Source of the DNA: Pezicula radicicola
Lineage: Eukaryota > Ascomycota > Leotiomycetes > Helotiales > Dermateaceae
Assembly (NCBI GenBank): GCA_003008705.1
Contig: PDUO01000013.1
Coordinates: forward strand, 268,702-332,701
Direction of reading: 5' to 3'
DNA length: 64,000 bases
The number at the start of each line of letters is the position of its first letter. Position 1 is the first letter of the stretch. Shown in pieces: positions 12,459 to 23,314 of the stretch. Below the pieces are notes generated by a model. It saw only the letters and a list, made by a program, of their open reading frames with translations, had not been told where the DNA came from and did not search any database. The position numbers and the translations under genes were made by a program.

Positions 12459-12636
12459 ATTGGGTTGCCTAAGAGAAATAGGTGATTCAAAAGGACTAGG
12501 CAACTCAGAATAACTGGGTAACTCAGAACAATTGGATGATTCAAAAGAACTAGGTAATTTAAAAGAACTGGGCGATTCAGCAACTCGGTAACTCAAAACA
12601 AGTAGGTTACTTAAATGAACCGGGCAATTTAAAAAA
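12459..12636. repeat. 18-bp minisatellite, about ten degenerate copies
   Basis: Consecutive units of 18 bp (one of 15, one of 19) share the core ACTGGGTAACTCAAAAGA with several changes each. Examples start at 12495, 12513, 12531, 12549, 12601 and 12619. The apparent minus-strand frame here (12665-12453) is a by-product of a period divisible by three. Confidence 0.85.
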
Positions 12637-12752
12637 GAATGATTCATGGATTGTATTGCATTCATAGCTACTGTTGTATGATTGTATCCATTCTCATAAT
12701 CCTTTACTCCAACACTCCAAATTCTAGTCTTTCCACAGCCACTATAACCATC

Positions 12753-13508
12753 TCAGACAGACTTTCGAATCGCAAATTCAAAATCCGGGGCAGCAGGGTG
12801 ACCTATGAGGCGTAAGCGAGATACTTAATCCGAATAAAGTATGCGACTTACCAACAAGTGCAGCTTCGGCTTGGAAGTAGGTTACAATAAGTGGTGATTC
12901 GGTGATAACACTATGGCGAAAACCAGGGTTCAAAGCTTCAATCTCATTGTAATCGTGGAGATAAGCCAATCCATTGAAAAAGTTATCGCGTGGCAATGTG
13001 AAGTCGGTGTCTGCAGGGAAACGTCAATGTGCTGAAGATGAAAGGGCAGGCTGAATGACTTACTACCATATCGAAAGATGTGTGTCATAAGGCCTGTCAG
13101 TTGAAGTCGCAATTCCCGGCTGTTTCGAGCGTTGAATAAATCATCAACTTTGTCGAGAGCAGTTAGGCCACGTCGAATGTGAAGTAAAGCTTGATCGCAT
13201 TGAAGTTTCTCGATAGAGGTCCAGGACGCAGCCATGAAAAGTTCTAGCTCGGCAATGGCAATACCATAAACAAGTGCACCTTGGTCAATGACAGACTTAA
13301 CATATGGCTTCAGGTAGTGCGCGAAACGATGAGTTTTTAACAGCTGCAGATTTCTTCCATGGTACGTGCGCTCCTTGTAGGCATAGCCGTAAATTCTGCG
13401 TGCGTGCATTAACATTCTTTGGATTTCGGACTTTTGCTCGGCTAGAGTTGTCTTGTCCTCAAACAAGTCCTTGAACAGTGCCTCGTAGTTGTCCTCTTCT
13501 TCAGGCAT
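12753..13508 (-). CDS. Protein of unknown function, 217 residues
   Basis: I do not recognise this family. Exons 13508-13064, 13010-12852 and 12802-12753 splice cleanly to 217 residues. All introns have GTAAGT-type donors and consensus acceptors, which argues for a real gene. The protein is mostly helical and acidic at the start (MPEEEDNYEALFKDLFEDK), then has motifs such as HARRIYGYAYKERTY, RFAHYLKPYVKSVIDQG and LPRDNFFNGLAYLHDYNE. There is no signal peptide, membrane segment or obvious catalytic motif. The frame stays open 5' of the chosen Met for about 32 codons (KIHLNLPVTFKGQAYIYK) but contains no ATG before a stop, with an acceptor-like site near 13600. The true start may therefore be on an upstream exon that is lost or that I cannot see. 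Confidence 0.7.
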
Positions 13509-13742
13509 CTTGTAGATGTAAGCTTGGCCTTTGAATGTGACTGGGAGGTTTAAGTGGATCTTGGTGGATATGAAGTTGTCGCGCTTCTGGTGAAGATGCT
13601 ATTGGAGTTAGTTTTGTATGGGTTAGTCCGACCAAGTTGTGGTTCATACCAGTGATCTTCCGCCACAAACAACGAATGGGAGACAGATCTACTTGAATCG
13701 CGGCGAATGAAGAAGTAGGATATGAACCTCGACGCAAGTGGA

Positions 13743-13965
13743 GAAGGAAGCGCGCTGGCTAGACTTCCGTTATGTTTGGTATTGACAATGAAAGAAGAGA
13801 AGAAACGAGACAATAGCAAAGAAGGAAGCGGGCTTTGTGGTCGGCTTCTGTTAGAACTGGTATTGTCAATGAAAGAGGGTGAGAAACGCGACAGGAGCAG
13901 AGAAAGCAGCGGGTTTGCTCGCTAGACTTCTTGTGTGGAATTAATATTGACGGCGACTAAGCGAC
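13743..13965. repeat. About 80-bp degenerate tandem repeat, 2.7 copies
   Basis: Copies begin at 13743, 13821 and 13902 with GAAGGAAGCG or GAAAGCAGCG, and contain the shared words TTGACAATGAAAGA and GAGAAACG. Spacing is 78 then 81 bp. It lies just 5' of the unknown gene. A plus-strand frame (13722-13925) spans it but looks like translated repeat, not a gene. Confidence 0.75.
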
Positions 13966-15988
13966 GACTAAGCGACGAGAGCTGGAAAGGACCAGGCAGT
14001 ACCATTGGTTCTACCTTGAAACTTAACTTGACGGTGACCTTCCTCTAACTATAGTGCGATACATGCCGTCCCCAGCCAAGGCATTCGCAATTCAAGCATT
14101 TTAGATAGGTAGTCTGACACATAAATATGGCTCATGAGCACCAAAAGACTTTAGCAACTTAAGCAGAATACTTTAACCGTACCTACAAGCAATGTGTTTT
14201 ACCAAAGCAAATCATGTTATACCTACAGATTCATAGACCCGCTATTTTGCCTATAAAGCAGAAGTGTTCCTGATCGAAAGAAACGCTTAGCGAGCGTTCA
14301 TGCAAAGACGTCAAAGATGACCCTGCTTAAGTATCCTTTTGTTAACGTATACTAGCGTACTGTGACATTAAAATATAATATCTATGTTCCAAGGCATAGA
14401 TAATATTCAGTTAAATAAACTAGCAGTAGGTCATAATTTAGGTGGCAACTCTGGTGTTGTGCTTTGCATTCTTTGAAGAGCTAACTGCATTAAGTAATTC
14501 AATTCGAAGGCTTTTTGCAACAAAGAAAATCACTTGTTACAAAGTAACAAAGGAGCAAAATTACACGTGTATTCTAGAATGTAGCAGACTTTACCACTGT
14601 TGCATAAATTTTCACTAACGTAAGGTAGTAATACTGAATAGTGTTTCTTAAACTAACACAACATTAAAGCAACCAAATAAGGTGCGGAGATTTTATGACT
14701 TATTGCTTAACATCCTACAAGCTACACGATAGCCTTTCCTTTTATTTAAGTCTATTTGCCTCTATGAGGTAGTGCTTCTTTAAAGCACAGTGACTCTTGA
14801 AAATATTAGACACTGAAAGCGTAAAAGGGTGTCTTAAAAGTAGCTCTCAAAAGATAGTATTATGTGTAAAATTTAAAGGTAATTACTACGCTAGAGAGCA
14901 AGTTGGTGTGTTCCTAGTAATGGCCAAATCGACGATGGGGATTACACAGCAACTTAGTGCTATTCGCGTAGCAGTAGTAGCTTACACTTGAGAAATTCAC
15001 GCACGCAATAGTGGAGCCTCTCCGTTATCACCATGTACTGCACTGTAAAAATGGGGAAAATATGGCGAACAGAAAAGACAGCTTTGCCTATAGGACACCT
15101 GTTGTGATTGCTTACTCAAACAATTAGGAAATGACTAAGCTTTAACTTTCATACTTCAGATAGTAGGAGAGTTAAGTCTCCAGCCTATGTATAATCGAGT
15201 AAGCAAGCGTAAAGCAAGATCGAGTGCGTAAGAACTAGGTATAACGTTACCAGATTGTGAGCCAGCGAGTAAATCCCCGAGTAAATGTGCAAGCGGAACC
15301 CTGTACATGCATCAAAAGCAGTGTGATGTAAGACTGCCAAGGCTAATAGTTATGATAAGTACAAAATCGGACTCTCACGTGGGCCTACTAATGCGAAGGT
15401 TAATCCCGAAACCGAAGTTTACCAAGTCCTGTTCTGAGAAGTGGGGGATATAAATCTTTTGGTAGGGTTAGGGTTTAATGAATCGGGAGGAAAGCTAGCT
15501 TTAGCGATCTCGCTCAACATCAAGGACTCCTCTTTTTTACATGCAAGCCTCTAGGTACTCTACTGTATGCAGCAGATTTAGTTTGCAGGTATTTGGAGGG
15601 TGCCCACTGGTTTCGGGTTCCATTGACGTAACTGGAAAACCCCAGACCGGCACTTTGTAAAGAAAATCAAGAAGAGCCGAGCAGGGAGTAGGCCGTGGGC
15701 CAACTGCTGTGTCACACACACTTCATGTACGCTTCATCATTCTGCATTGTCCATAGGACCTTGTTGTCAGGATTAAAACTTAATTCGACGTCTTGCCTGA
15801 ATACACTCACGTAGCACAGAAATCATACCTCCGTATTAAACTTGCTGAAATGCAAATGACCGCCCTCCCAAACCATTTTGAGCCCCCGATATCAAAATGC
15901 CATGCCATGCCCATATCCTCGCTATGCCCAATAGACGACTCTTATAATCTTATTGTACAAGAGCTTCATGAAAGTCGGGAAATAGCAC
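13966..15988. other. 2 kb gene-free AT-rich stretch
   Basis: Only short, strand-conflicting frames are present, with no family motifs. Long AT-rich runs with frequent TTAA/TAAA words occur around 14100-15000. This is consistent with decayed repeats, but no element ends are visible. Confidence 0.55.
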
Positions 15989-17301
15989 TTAAGAGTGCAG
16001 AGCTTTGAAGCCTGTCTTGACCAGACTCCGTTGACCCGGCGGTGCATCAGCTGTTCCTGTCCAGTAGAAGAGGCCCTATAATCGTCAGAACTTCAAATAC
16101 ACATAACCTTTTGGGCCAAGTAACTTACACCTAGACGGTTCTCCTTACAATAGCGTGCCTTCAGTCTCACTGTGTCTGGATTATCATAAGACACGAAGCC
16201 TCCATCGCCCCCTACACAGGATGCAGCCACGGCTCTGGTATCGACAACTTCCTGGGCACCGCTCCTTGGGAGATCTTTGTACTCAAATGTGCCTTCTTCA
16301 TCACCTCCGGTTCCAGCGTAGCTTTGGCCTGGCCCTCCAGCATGCATGAAACTCCTGCCATAAACCGGAATACCCAGCAATATTTTCGAGGCTGGGAAAC
16401 CCGTTGAAACGACATAAGCGACAGCAGCTGACCCAGAGGGTTCATCACTACTAGTTGCATAGAGCTGAGCATGATGTCCTGAATTCTGCGACCAAGAACC
16501 TGTAAAGTCATAAGCCATGAGGTTGATGTGGTCGAGGTAATCTTGTGCTTGGTAGAGGTTGATGTTCTGGAGGGCCCATTGACCAGCTGGTAACGCTGCA
16601 GTGAGGAGATAATGCTCGTCCGGGAGGTGTAGTCGGATGGTTGCGAGAAGTGCTAGAAAATCTCGGCCTTGTTCGGGGGTAGACGGGTGTTCCCAGTCGA
16701 CTAGCAAATGCACAAGTCAGCCACAGCTCTTTTGAAACGGAAAATATCATCGGCTGTGTGCAACTCACTATCAATACCATCGAAACCTGATGCCTCGACA
16801 AGCCCTCTAGCGGACCTTCCAAAGTTATCCCGCGTCACAGCGCTACTGGCAACAGAAGCAAAGTTTTGACTGCCGGCGCCTCCACCTATGGAAAGAATCA
16901 CCTTTAGATGCTGATGCTGCCTCTTGAGACGCATGAGAGAGCCCAAGCACCCTGTCGATCCATCAACCGGCATTTGAAGATCTGCCCAGTCGTCGCTCAA
17001 CTAATTTGCTGGTTAGTCGTGAACATAAGGTCGTTAGCGACGTAACACTCACCACAACGCCGCCATCAGGTGTAACATTGGCAAACGCGTAGAAAACATG
17101 ACTGATGCAGCTGTAGTTCAGACCCGCAGGAGTCTCGCCACGGTAGACTTTATAGTTGGGATAGTAGACAGCATTGATGAACATGACATTGGCAGCACTT
17201 GATGCAACCTCAGCATTTGAAGGACGTCGATCTTGACGCGACGGTCGAGAGCCGTAGGGTATTGAAGGAGGTGGTGGCCATGTCCCGGAGTAGTGAGACA
17301 T
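15989..17301 (-). CDS. GH18 chitinase, single domain
   Basis: Endochitinase-type enzyme that cleaves beta-1,4-GlcNAc chains. Exons 17301-17053, 17000-16769, 16700-16129 and 16075-15989 give 379 residues. Hallmarks in order: INAVYYPNYKVYRG strand 1, ISHVFYAFANV, LKVILSIGG (the SxGG motif), and the catalytic DGIDIDWEHP, reassembled across the second intron (Glu164 as acid/base). Then come INLMAYDFTGSW, ILLGIPVYGRSF and the C-terminal GGLFYWTGTAD. No signal peptide, chitin-binding module or GPI signal is visible. The Ser/Pro-rich N-terminus suggests the intracellular group, as in A. fumigatus ChiB-type enzymes that act in autolysis. Role in autolysis versus remodelling is inference. Confidence 0.95.
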
Positions 17302-19894
17302 ACTGTGTAATTTCGTTCGTTGTTTCTGCTATTTAATGATCCGGCTTGTCTCCCAACTGAACTACATTCCGGGAGGCCGGATGGATGAAAGGACAAGCCT
17401 CCGATCGAGGACCCACCAAGTGTTCTTGAGTCTTGCAGATGCTTGCTTTTGGCAAAAAGGTTCAGATCTTGGTCGCAAGTATCTTCAGTGCTGTCACACT
17501 GAACTCGCTAGTTGGATGTAGCAGACGAACTCCTGCAATGTTTTGAGGGTGGCTACGGCAGCAGCCGAAGCACTGTACCCTTATATGAAGTGCAACGGTA
17601 TTGGGAGCGGACACTAGGTCGTAGATCCTTTTCAGGGTTTCGACGTGTGACAGCGTTCACTGGTAAGGAATTTTGGGATTTCAGTGGAGGTGTGTGTGGA
17701 GATGTGTGTGTGGAGATGCTGAGTTCTTTGGTAACCCAATGGTTTGATGGTTGGTGTTGCCAACGAGGGAAAGCAAGAATACAAGGAAAGCCTAGCCTGA
17801 TTAATATAGATCCACTGCTGCAATCGTTCCTGAACCAGGGAACAGTTCTGTTCTACCGTAGGTTTCCACATCCATAAGCGTTACGGAATTTGGTGGCGTA
17901 CGGTGATGACCTTTGTTGAGCGGGAGGAGGAGAGATGGAGGAGCTCTGGCGATGGCGATGGCGTTGGCTCGAACAAACTCATGGTTATGTCAGAACAAGG
18001 CTGTGGCGCAAGTATTCAACTCTCCGCGCGGCTTTCGAGGAGATGCGTAGATAGACGGGCAACCACATAATGTTTGACTGGCGATGAGATGCCCTTAATA
18101 ACAGGATCGATACTTTCTATAAGATGTTGGTCTGACTCGCCCGTGGGGTTCATCATGCTTTGGCGATACAGCCATGTGCCGTAGAATTACACAGTAGTGC
18201 TTGCTACATATTGCCTAAAGTTGCAAGGTGATAGTGGGCCATAAGGGTGGGTTAATACTGCACTGCGTCCCGCTGGCACTGAAGGAGTGAAGGAGCACTG
18301 AAGAACGGCACTATCAATGCATCATCGATCCACTTTGGGGGGTTCGAGTCTACCGCTTACAGTGCTACATGTAGTACATGTGCTACTACTGTACCTCTGT
18401 ACATGTAGCTAAACATATTTAGTGGCGGCTGTCCATACAGCTCCCTGTATTTTGTAGTCCTTCGACTAACTATAGCTGGTTCTCCGGCGTCGGCTCCTTG
18501 ATCTCCAAGCGCATACACGATCGTATGTGACTTGCAGTAGCGCCAGTCATGTGAGCAATAGCCGTTAAGTACTTAGAGAGCAAGTATATATTGTTTGGGC
18601 AGGCCTAGATAGTGCATCGGCAAAGTCCTCATCTTACGTGGGGGCGCAATAACCTGAGTCGCGCCACAGGAGGGGAACTGGAGGAGCTAGAGACATTTTC
18701 TGCTGATGAGCTGACTGGTGTAACGTCGAGATGGGCTCTGAAATTAGATGCGATGACGGGTGAAGCGTCCGCCGAAGAGATGCCAATGTGTGCTTTCTCG
18801 ACTCTCCACCCACTCGCGACTTGCCTGGAGAAGATGAACGTGTCTCTAAAAGTGTTTATTCTCTCCGCCAAGCACATGCAAGCAATCGTGTCATTGGGCG
18901 ATCGGTTCATGACATCGCTCGAGGCCCATCGTATCGGTGGTCAATCCTAGAAAACTCATGGCTATTTGCTGAAGATGTTTGCTAGTGTGCGCCCCAAACG
19001 GAGTAGGTATTGTAAAGTCAGTTTTGTGGTGGAAGGAACAACCTCGGTAGATTAAATTTATACAACGCCAAGGCTTACCCACCACAAGTTCATGACAATA
19101 ATAGGCACTTACCTATCACCATCTACATACTTCATCTCTCGATGCTTTAGCTTTTCCTTCTTATCATTCGAACCTCGTCGCACACTGATTTCCCCGCCTT
19201 CATACTGGAATTCTGTCCCCAACGGCGCCGAAGTATCCCAAGCATCCCGAGTACCCCGCGCATTAGAGATCATTCCAATTCTTAAAACCTCAAACCCCTT
19301 ACTCCAGACAACTCTCCCTTTGCAGTTCGTTATGTTTGCTTCGACCGTTTCTGTAGCCGGGCTCCTGCATATGCATGTCTTTCCAGCAGAATAAGGTGCC
19401 TTATTGCCGGGACGCCTACTCGTTGAGAGTAGCAGAACGCCAGGTGACCTTGCGTAGTAGTTAACCAGGAAGGCTCACCGCTTCAACATGCAAGTGAAGG
19501 TGGCTCAGAAGCTATTTCCCCTCATAAATTGCTAAAATATGGTATCGCATGCAGGTCAACCGTCTGCATTGCATGAAGCTCGGAATGAACATTAGCAGAA
19601 GCAAAGGCAAGGAGTAGTCGTGCTTTGCATGTGCGTATGCGGACCAAGCCTGGAGCTCTTTGATTTGGGTAATTGGACTCCCATGTTGTGGAGAGTAGAG
19701 ATTCTTAAGTCTCTGTTCCTAACAAGGTAGGCAGGTAGTCACGAGATAAAATAGTCAAGGCTGAAACTCAGCCTTGGAAAGCGGTGAGCTAAATTCAGAC
19801 TAGTGCGTTTACTACTTATTCCGCAGATGAGCTAGGTACTGTAAGCTTTGACGATTCAATCATCCAGCTTGAGCAACTCCTCATTAACAAAACA
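17302..19894. other. 2.6 kb region without a supported gene
   Basis: Frames at 17512-17877 and 18612-18950 (plus) and 18910-18629 (minus) overlap and lack recognisable motifs. A perfect 10-bp inverted repeat (18364-18373 and 18400-18409, 26-nt spacer) sits in a run of ACATGTA words. The stretch must include the promoters of the chitinase and the yth1-like gene. Confidence 0.5.
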
Positions 19895-20713
19895 ATGGCG
19901 CAAATAGTTTCCAAAGGTCCCTCGGCGACCGACTTGTCACGACAGATACTAGATCACAACGCGCCCCAATACACCTTCTCATTCACACCCTTCCTCTCCA
20001 CAACCTATCGCCACGGCCTCTCGCCTTCACGCCCAACATGCAAAGCTTACCTACAAGGCCACTGCCCTTTGGGCTCTGCCTGTCCGGACAAACACACATC
20101 AGCCTCGTCCTCTTCAAACTTTAATAATCTAGTCTGCAAGCATTGGCTGAGAGGGTTATGCAAGAAAGGCGAGAGCTGCGAGTTCCTACACGAGTTTAAT
20201 CTGAGGAAGATGCCGGAATGCAACTTCTTTGTGCGGAATGGTTATTGCTCGAATGGAGGTAAGGTTCCCTAGTTTTGCTCTTACAGTCTTTTAAAATACT
20301 AACAACATGCAGATGAATGTCTATACCTACACACCGACCCCTCAACTCGCCTCCCACCATGTCCCCACTACGATCGCGGTTTCTGTCCCCTGGGACCCAA
20401 CTGCTCAAAAAAGCACACACCGCGTGTTATATGCCCCTTATACCTGGCTGGGTTCTGCCCTGATGGAACGAAGAACTGTAAGAAAGCGCATCCACGCTGG
20501 AAGACGGATCTAGAGCGGCCAACCGTGAGAGTGGAAAAAACTGACGAGGAGAAGGAGGAGGAGGCTAGGGAGTTGCGCGAGAGGATGGAGGCGGATGAGG
20601 AGATTCAGAGAGAGAAATGGAGGGAGAACGGTGGAGGTCGCGGCGGCAGGTGGGAGTACAGGGGCGGTGGCGGTGGGCGTGGAAGAGGGCAGAGGGGAAG
20701 GGGCCGTTATTGA
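19895..20713 (+). CDS. yth1: mRNA 3'-end processing CCCH zinc-finger protein Yth1
   Basis: Subunit of the cleavage and polyadenylation factor (CPSF30 orthologue) that binds the pre-mRNA poly(A) signal in the nucleus. Exons 19895-20258 and 20313-20713 give 254 residues. Five consecutive CCCH fingers are visible: CKAYLQGHC...[10 protein letters not shown]...[11 protein letters not shown]...H (split by the intron), CPHYDRGFC...H and CPLYLAGFC...H. An acidic Glu/Arg helix (about 195-225) and an RGG-rich tail follow. Five fingers plus the GH/GF spacing are characteristic of Yth1. The RGG tail, longer than in yeast, is common in filamentous fungi. Confidence 0.93.
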
Positions 20714-21743
20714 AGTTGACGCATAAAGGAACACATGATATTTTATGATCCTATGTTGCTGCTTTTAGCTGAAGACTCTGGAGGACTGGAAAGGCAGACA
20801 AACCCAAGGGCATGTGTAGAATCCGAGCTTGGGGAGGAGGCAAAGGCTACGAGGATATGCTTGGAGTAAGAATTTCTCAGCAAGTTGCTTTGAAATAAAT
20901 CATAGCAGAGATATCTTCCCTTGGGATGAGAGCCGTGGAGTCATATTCGTCGCAAGGTCACTGCGAGATATGGAATGGTCTGATGGATGACCAAAGATGA
21001 TGAATTACTTGAACTTTACAGGAAACGGGATTAGATTAAGCATCTAAAACAAAACCAATACCTCAATGAATGGAGTAACCCGGGTCAAATGCATCTCCCC
21101 TGGATGTTCAGCGAAATATACAGTACCGTTTCGAAATAACAAAAGATAAGCCATTGGTTCTATCAGATAAAAAGTTAACCACAGCTTCCTTCACCAGTAC
21201 CTTTGCTACTAGTCATTTCTTTGGTGAGACGTACGTTATTAGGTACATTAGCTTCTCTGCACTGTCAACCTTCCACTGTGTGTCGACTTGGAAAGGGGGT
21301 TTCGGTAGTGAAGCGAGTGTGGGTCTGAATATAAGGGGTACATGTGCCTGGATACTGGCTTTACATCATTAACTTCAAACAGTCCTTCAAATCCCACCAA
21401 AAGCTCAATTATTGGTGAGACTATGTACTATTTCAGTTTGCTGGAAGACTGGCTAAGGGTTTGGTTGAGAGATGCGTTGGTTTAGTGATGGGCTGGATTT
21501 CTGATCTAAGGACTTTGTTGGACTTGAGTTGTTTTATAGACATTTAAGTCATATTATACATCTACAGAAATTCATAGTCATCTTCCTTTCAAAACTCATA
21601 ATCAGTTGAGAATTATTGCTATAAAGTGAATGGAGATTCTCTCCCACATGGCTGGTATTTATCCCGGTACCTGTCCATCATACTAACTAGTCATATCCAA
21701 ATCCTAGCACCATGCAAACGATCGCTCAACTCTCCAGGGTCTC
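20714..21743. other. Intergenic, about 1 kb
   Basis: Convergent 3' flanks of yth1 and the DUF1776 gene. Nothing coding was recognised. Confidence 0.6.
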
Positions 21744-23314
21744 TTACAAGCCCCCCTCGTCAAATCGCTCTCCATGTACTGATATATACTCACTTTCTCC
21801 CAGCTCCGCATTGCCACCCGGACTCTCAGCCCTGGATGCGCCCTCGCTTCTAATAATGCCTTTCCCGGAAGTCTTCATATCACTATTGCGCCTAGCACCC
21901 ATCATCCAACCAACAAGTCCTCTAGGCACCCAAGCACCAACGAATCCATAAAGTTGGCTTCCTTGCCCTACTCTCACAATCCCACCCCTCTTCCCAACAA
22001 TCGAATCAAATACTGCATTGTTCAGCTCTCGCAAACTGCTTCCTTTCCCAAGACTTCCTCCTACCCCACCGCCACTGCTTAAAGCCACGAAGTTCCGACC
22101 ATAGGCTTGGCGAGCTCCTTCAGGCCATTGCAATGTCTCAAGACGCTGCGACTGGAGGGACTGGAGCTGATTTTTAGGAGCCATGGAGGTCAGGTCGAAT
22201 GTTCCTAATTGGAGATGTGTAACGGGGATTGAAAGGGGTGACAATTCTGCAGATAGTACGCGGCTGAAAGATGTAAGTGCCGAGACGACCGCGGACTCGG
22301 GAGCATGGAAGGCCGGAGATAGTGAGGGAATAATGGAGGGTGTAAGAAGGAGGACTGAAGGTTTGGCCGGAGGTGATGCAGATGTAGAGTTGTGGTGTGG
22401 ATGTGATAGGGGTAGTGAGGTGAGGAGTGGCAGAAAGCTTTGTAGAGTGAGAATTGGGTTAAAGAGTCGGGTGTTGAGGATGTCAGAGAGAGTATTCGGG
22501 GAAAGTGTCGCTATTGGCGCAGATGGGTAGGTGATAGATGGGATGAGGATTAAAGAGGCGAAGGATAAATGGTGTGGTCGAGCACCTTGAAAAGCAGCGT
22601 GTGGTGTCTGGAGGTGGTTCGTAAAGCGATCGATTGAGGCTCTGACGCTTGAGGGCTGTATTCTATTAGTATAGGAGTACATAGGTGAAAGCGGGAGGAT
22701 GCCTTACATCAACGATATCAAGCATTAGCGGCTTGATATCTGGCCTTGACTCATTCTGCACCATCAACTCTTCCTCTATTGTATTGCAAACAACATATAC
22801 AATGAAACCTCTACGCTCGAGGTCCAGTGAAATTGATCGGGTAAGTGGTTCAGACGGAGATCCAGCCACAACAACCACCTCAAGCCTTGCACCATTTCCT
22901 GCCCGCTTCGCCCTTCGCTTCTTGCTCTTGGTCTTCCTCTTAACTACGTGATATGTAACTCCGCCGATAATCAAAACAATAACGGTGGTCCATATCTTGT
23001 GCTTCGATATCCAATCATGTATGCGGGCGTACGCTGAGCTAGGAAGTGTAGACGGTACCATAGACCTAGGTGCAGGCGGTGGTCTGGGGCGCGCAGACTC
23101 GGGGATCCATTGTGATGATGAAAGACTTTCTCTTAAAGTACCAGCCGCTCTATCGACTTGCTTGTTTACATAGTCCGCGACTTCATTCGAATAGCGACGG
23201 ACGTCATTCGGCACTGAGGAGAGCTGGGGGGCGGGAAGCATCAGCACACGATTGCGCGCATTGACTCGGGCAGAGACTTACAATGTCAAGAAATGCTTGG
23301 TCGTCTGCCGACAT
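21744..23314 (-). CDS. DUF1776 family membrane protein (SDR-like)
   Basis: Exons 23314-23282 (MSADDQAFLDI), 23223-22708 and 22655-21744 give 486 residues. The start at 23314 was chosen because an 11-codon first exon joins in frame to LSSVPNDVRRYSNEVADYVNKQ. One membrane segment (IWTTVIVLIIGGVTYHVV, about residue 85) is followed by a Lys/Arg cluster. A Rossmann-like part follows: LEVVVVAGSPSEPLTRSISLDLERRG, DIVDPSSVRASIDRF, FNPILTLQSFLPLL and a Ser/Pro-rich stretch, then VTHLQLGTFDL. This order is that of the fungal DUF1776 proteins, which are remotely related to short-chain dehydrogenases but lack a clear Tyr-x3-Lys site here. Function is not established. In the second junction I used the acceptor ending TACAG, because the closer TAATAG would break the frame. 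Confidence 0.85.

Noticed and set aside
12459..12636. CRISPR-like look of the 18-bp repeats
   Set aside because: Repeats are contiguous and degenerate with no unique spacers, in a eukaryotic genome.
12453..12665. Apparent Ser-rich protein on the minus strand
   Set aside because: It is the translation of the 18-bp minisatellite, whose period preserves the frame.
13722..13925. Plus-strand frame spanning the 80-bp repeat
   Set aside because: Repeat translation without conserved context or family match.
18612..18950. Frames on both strands between the chitinase and yth1
   Set aside because: They overlap each other, show no domain and have no supporting splice structure.
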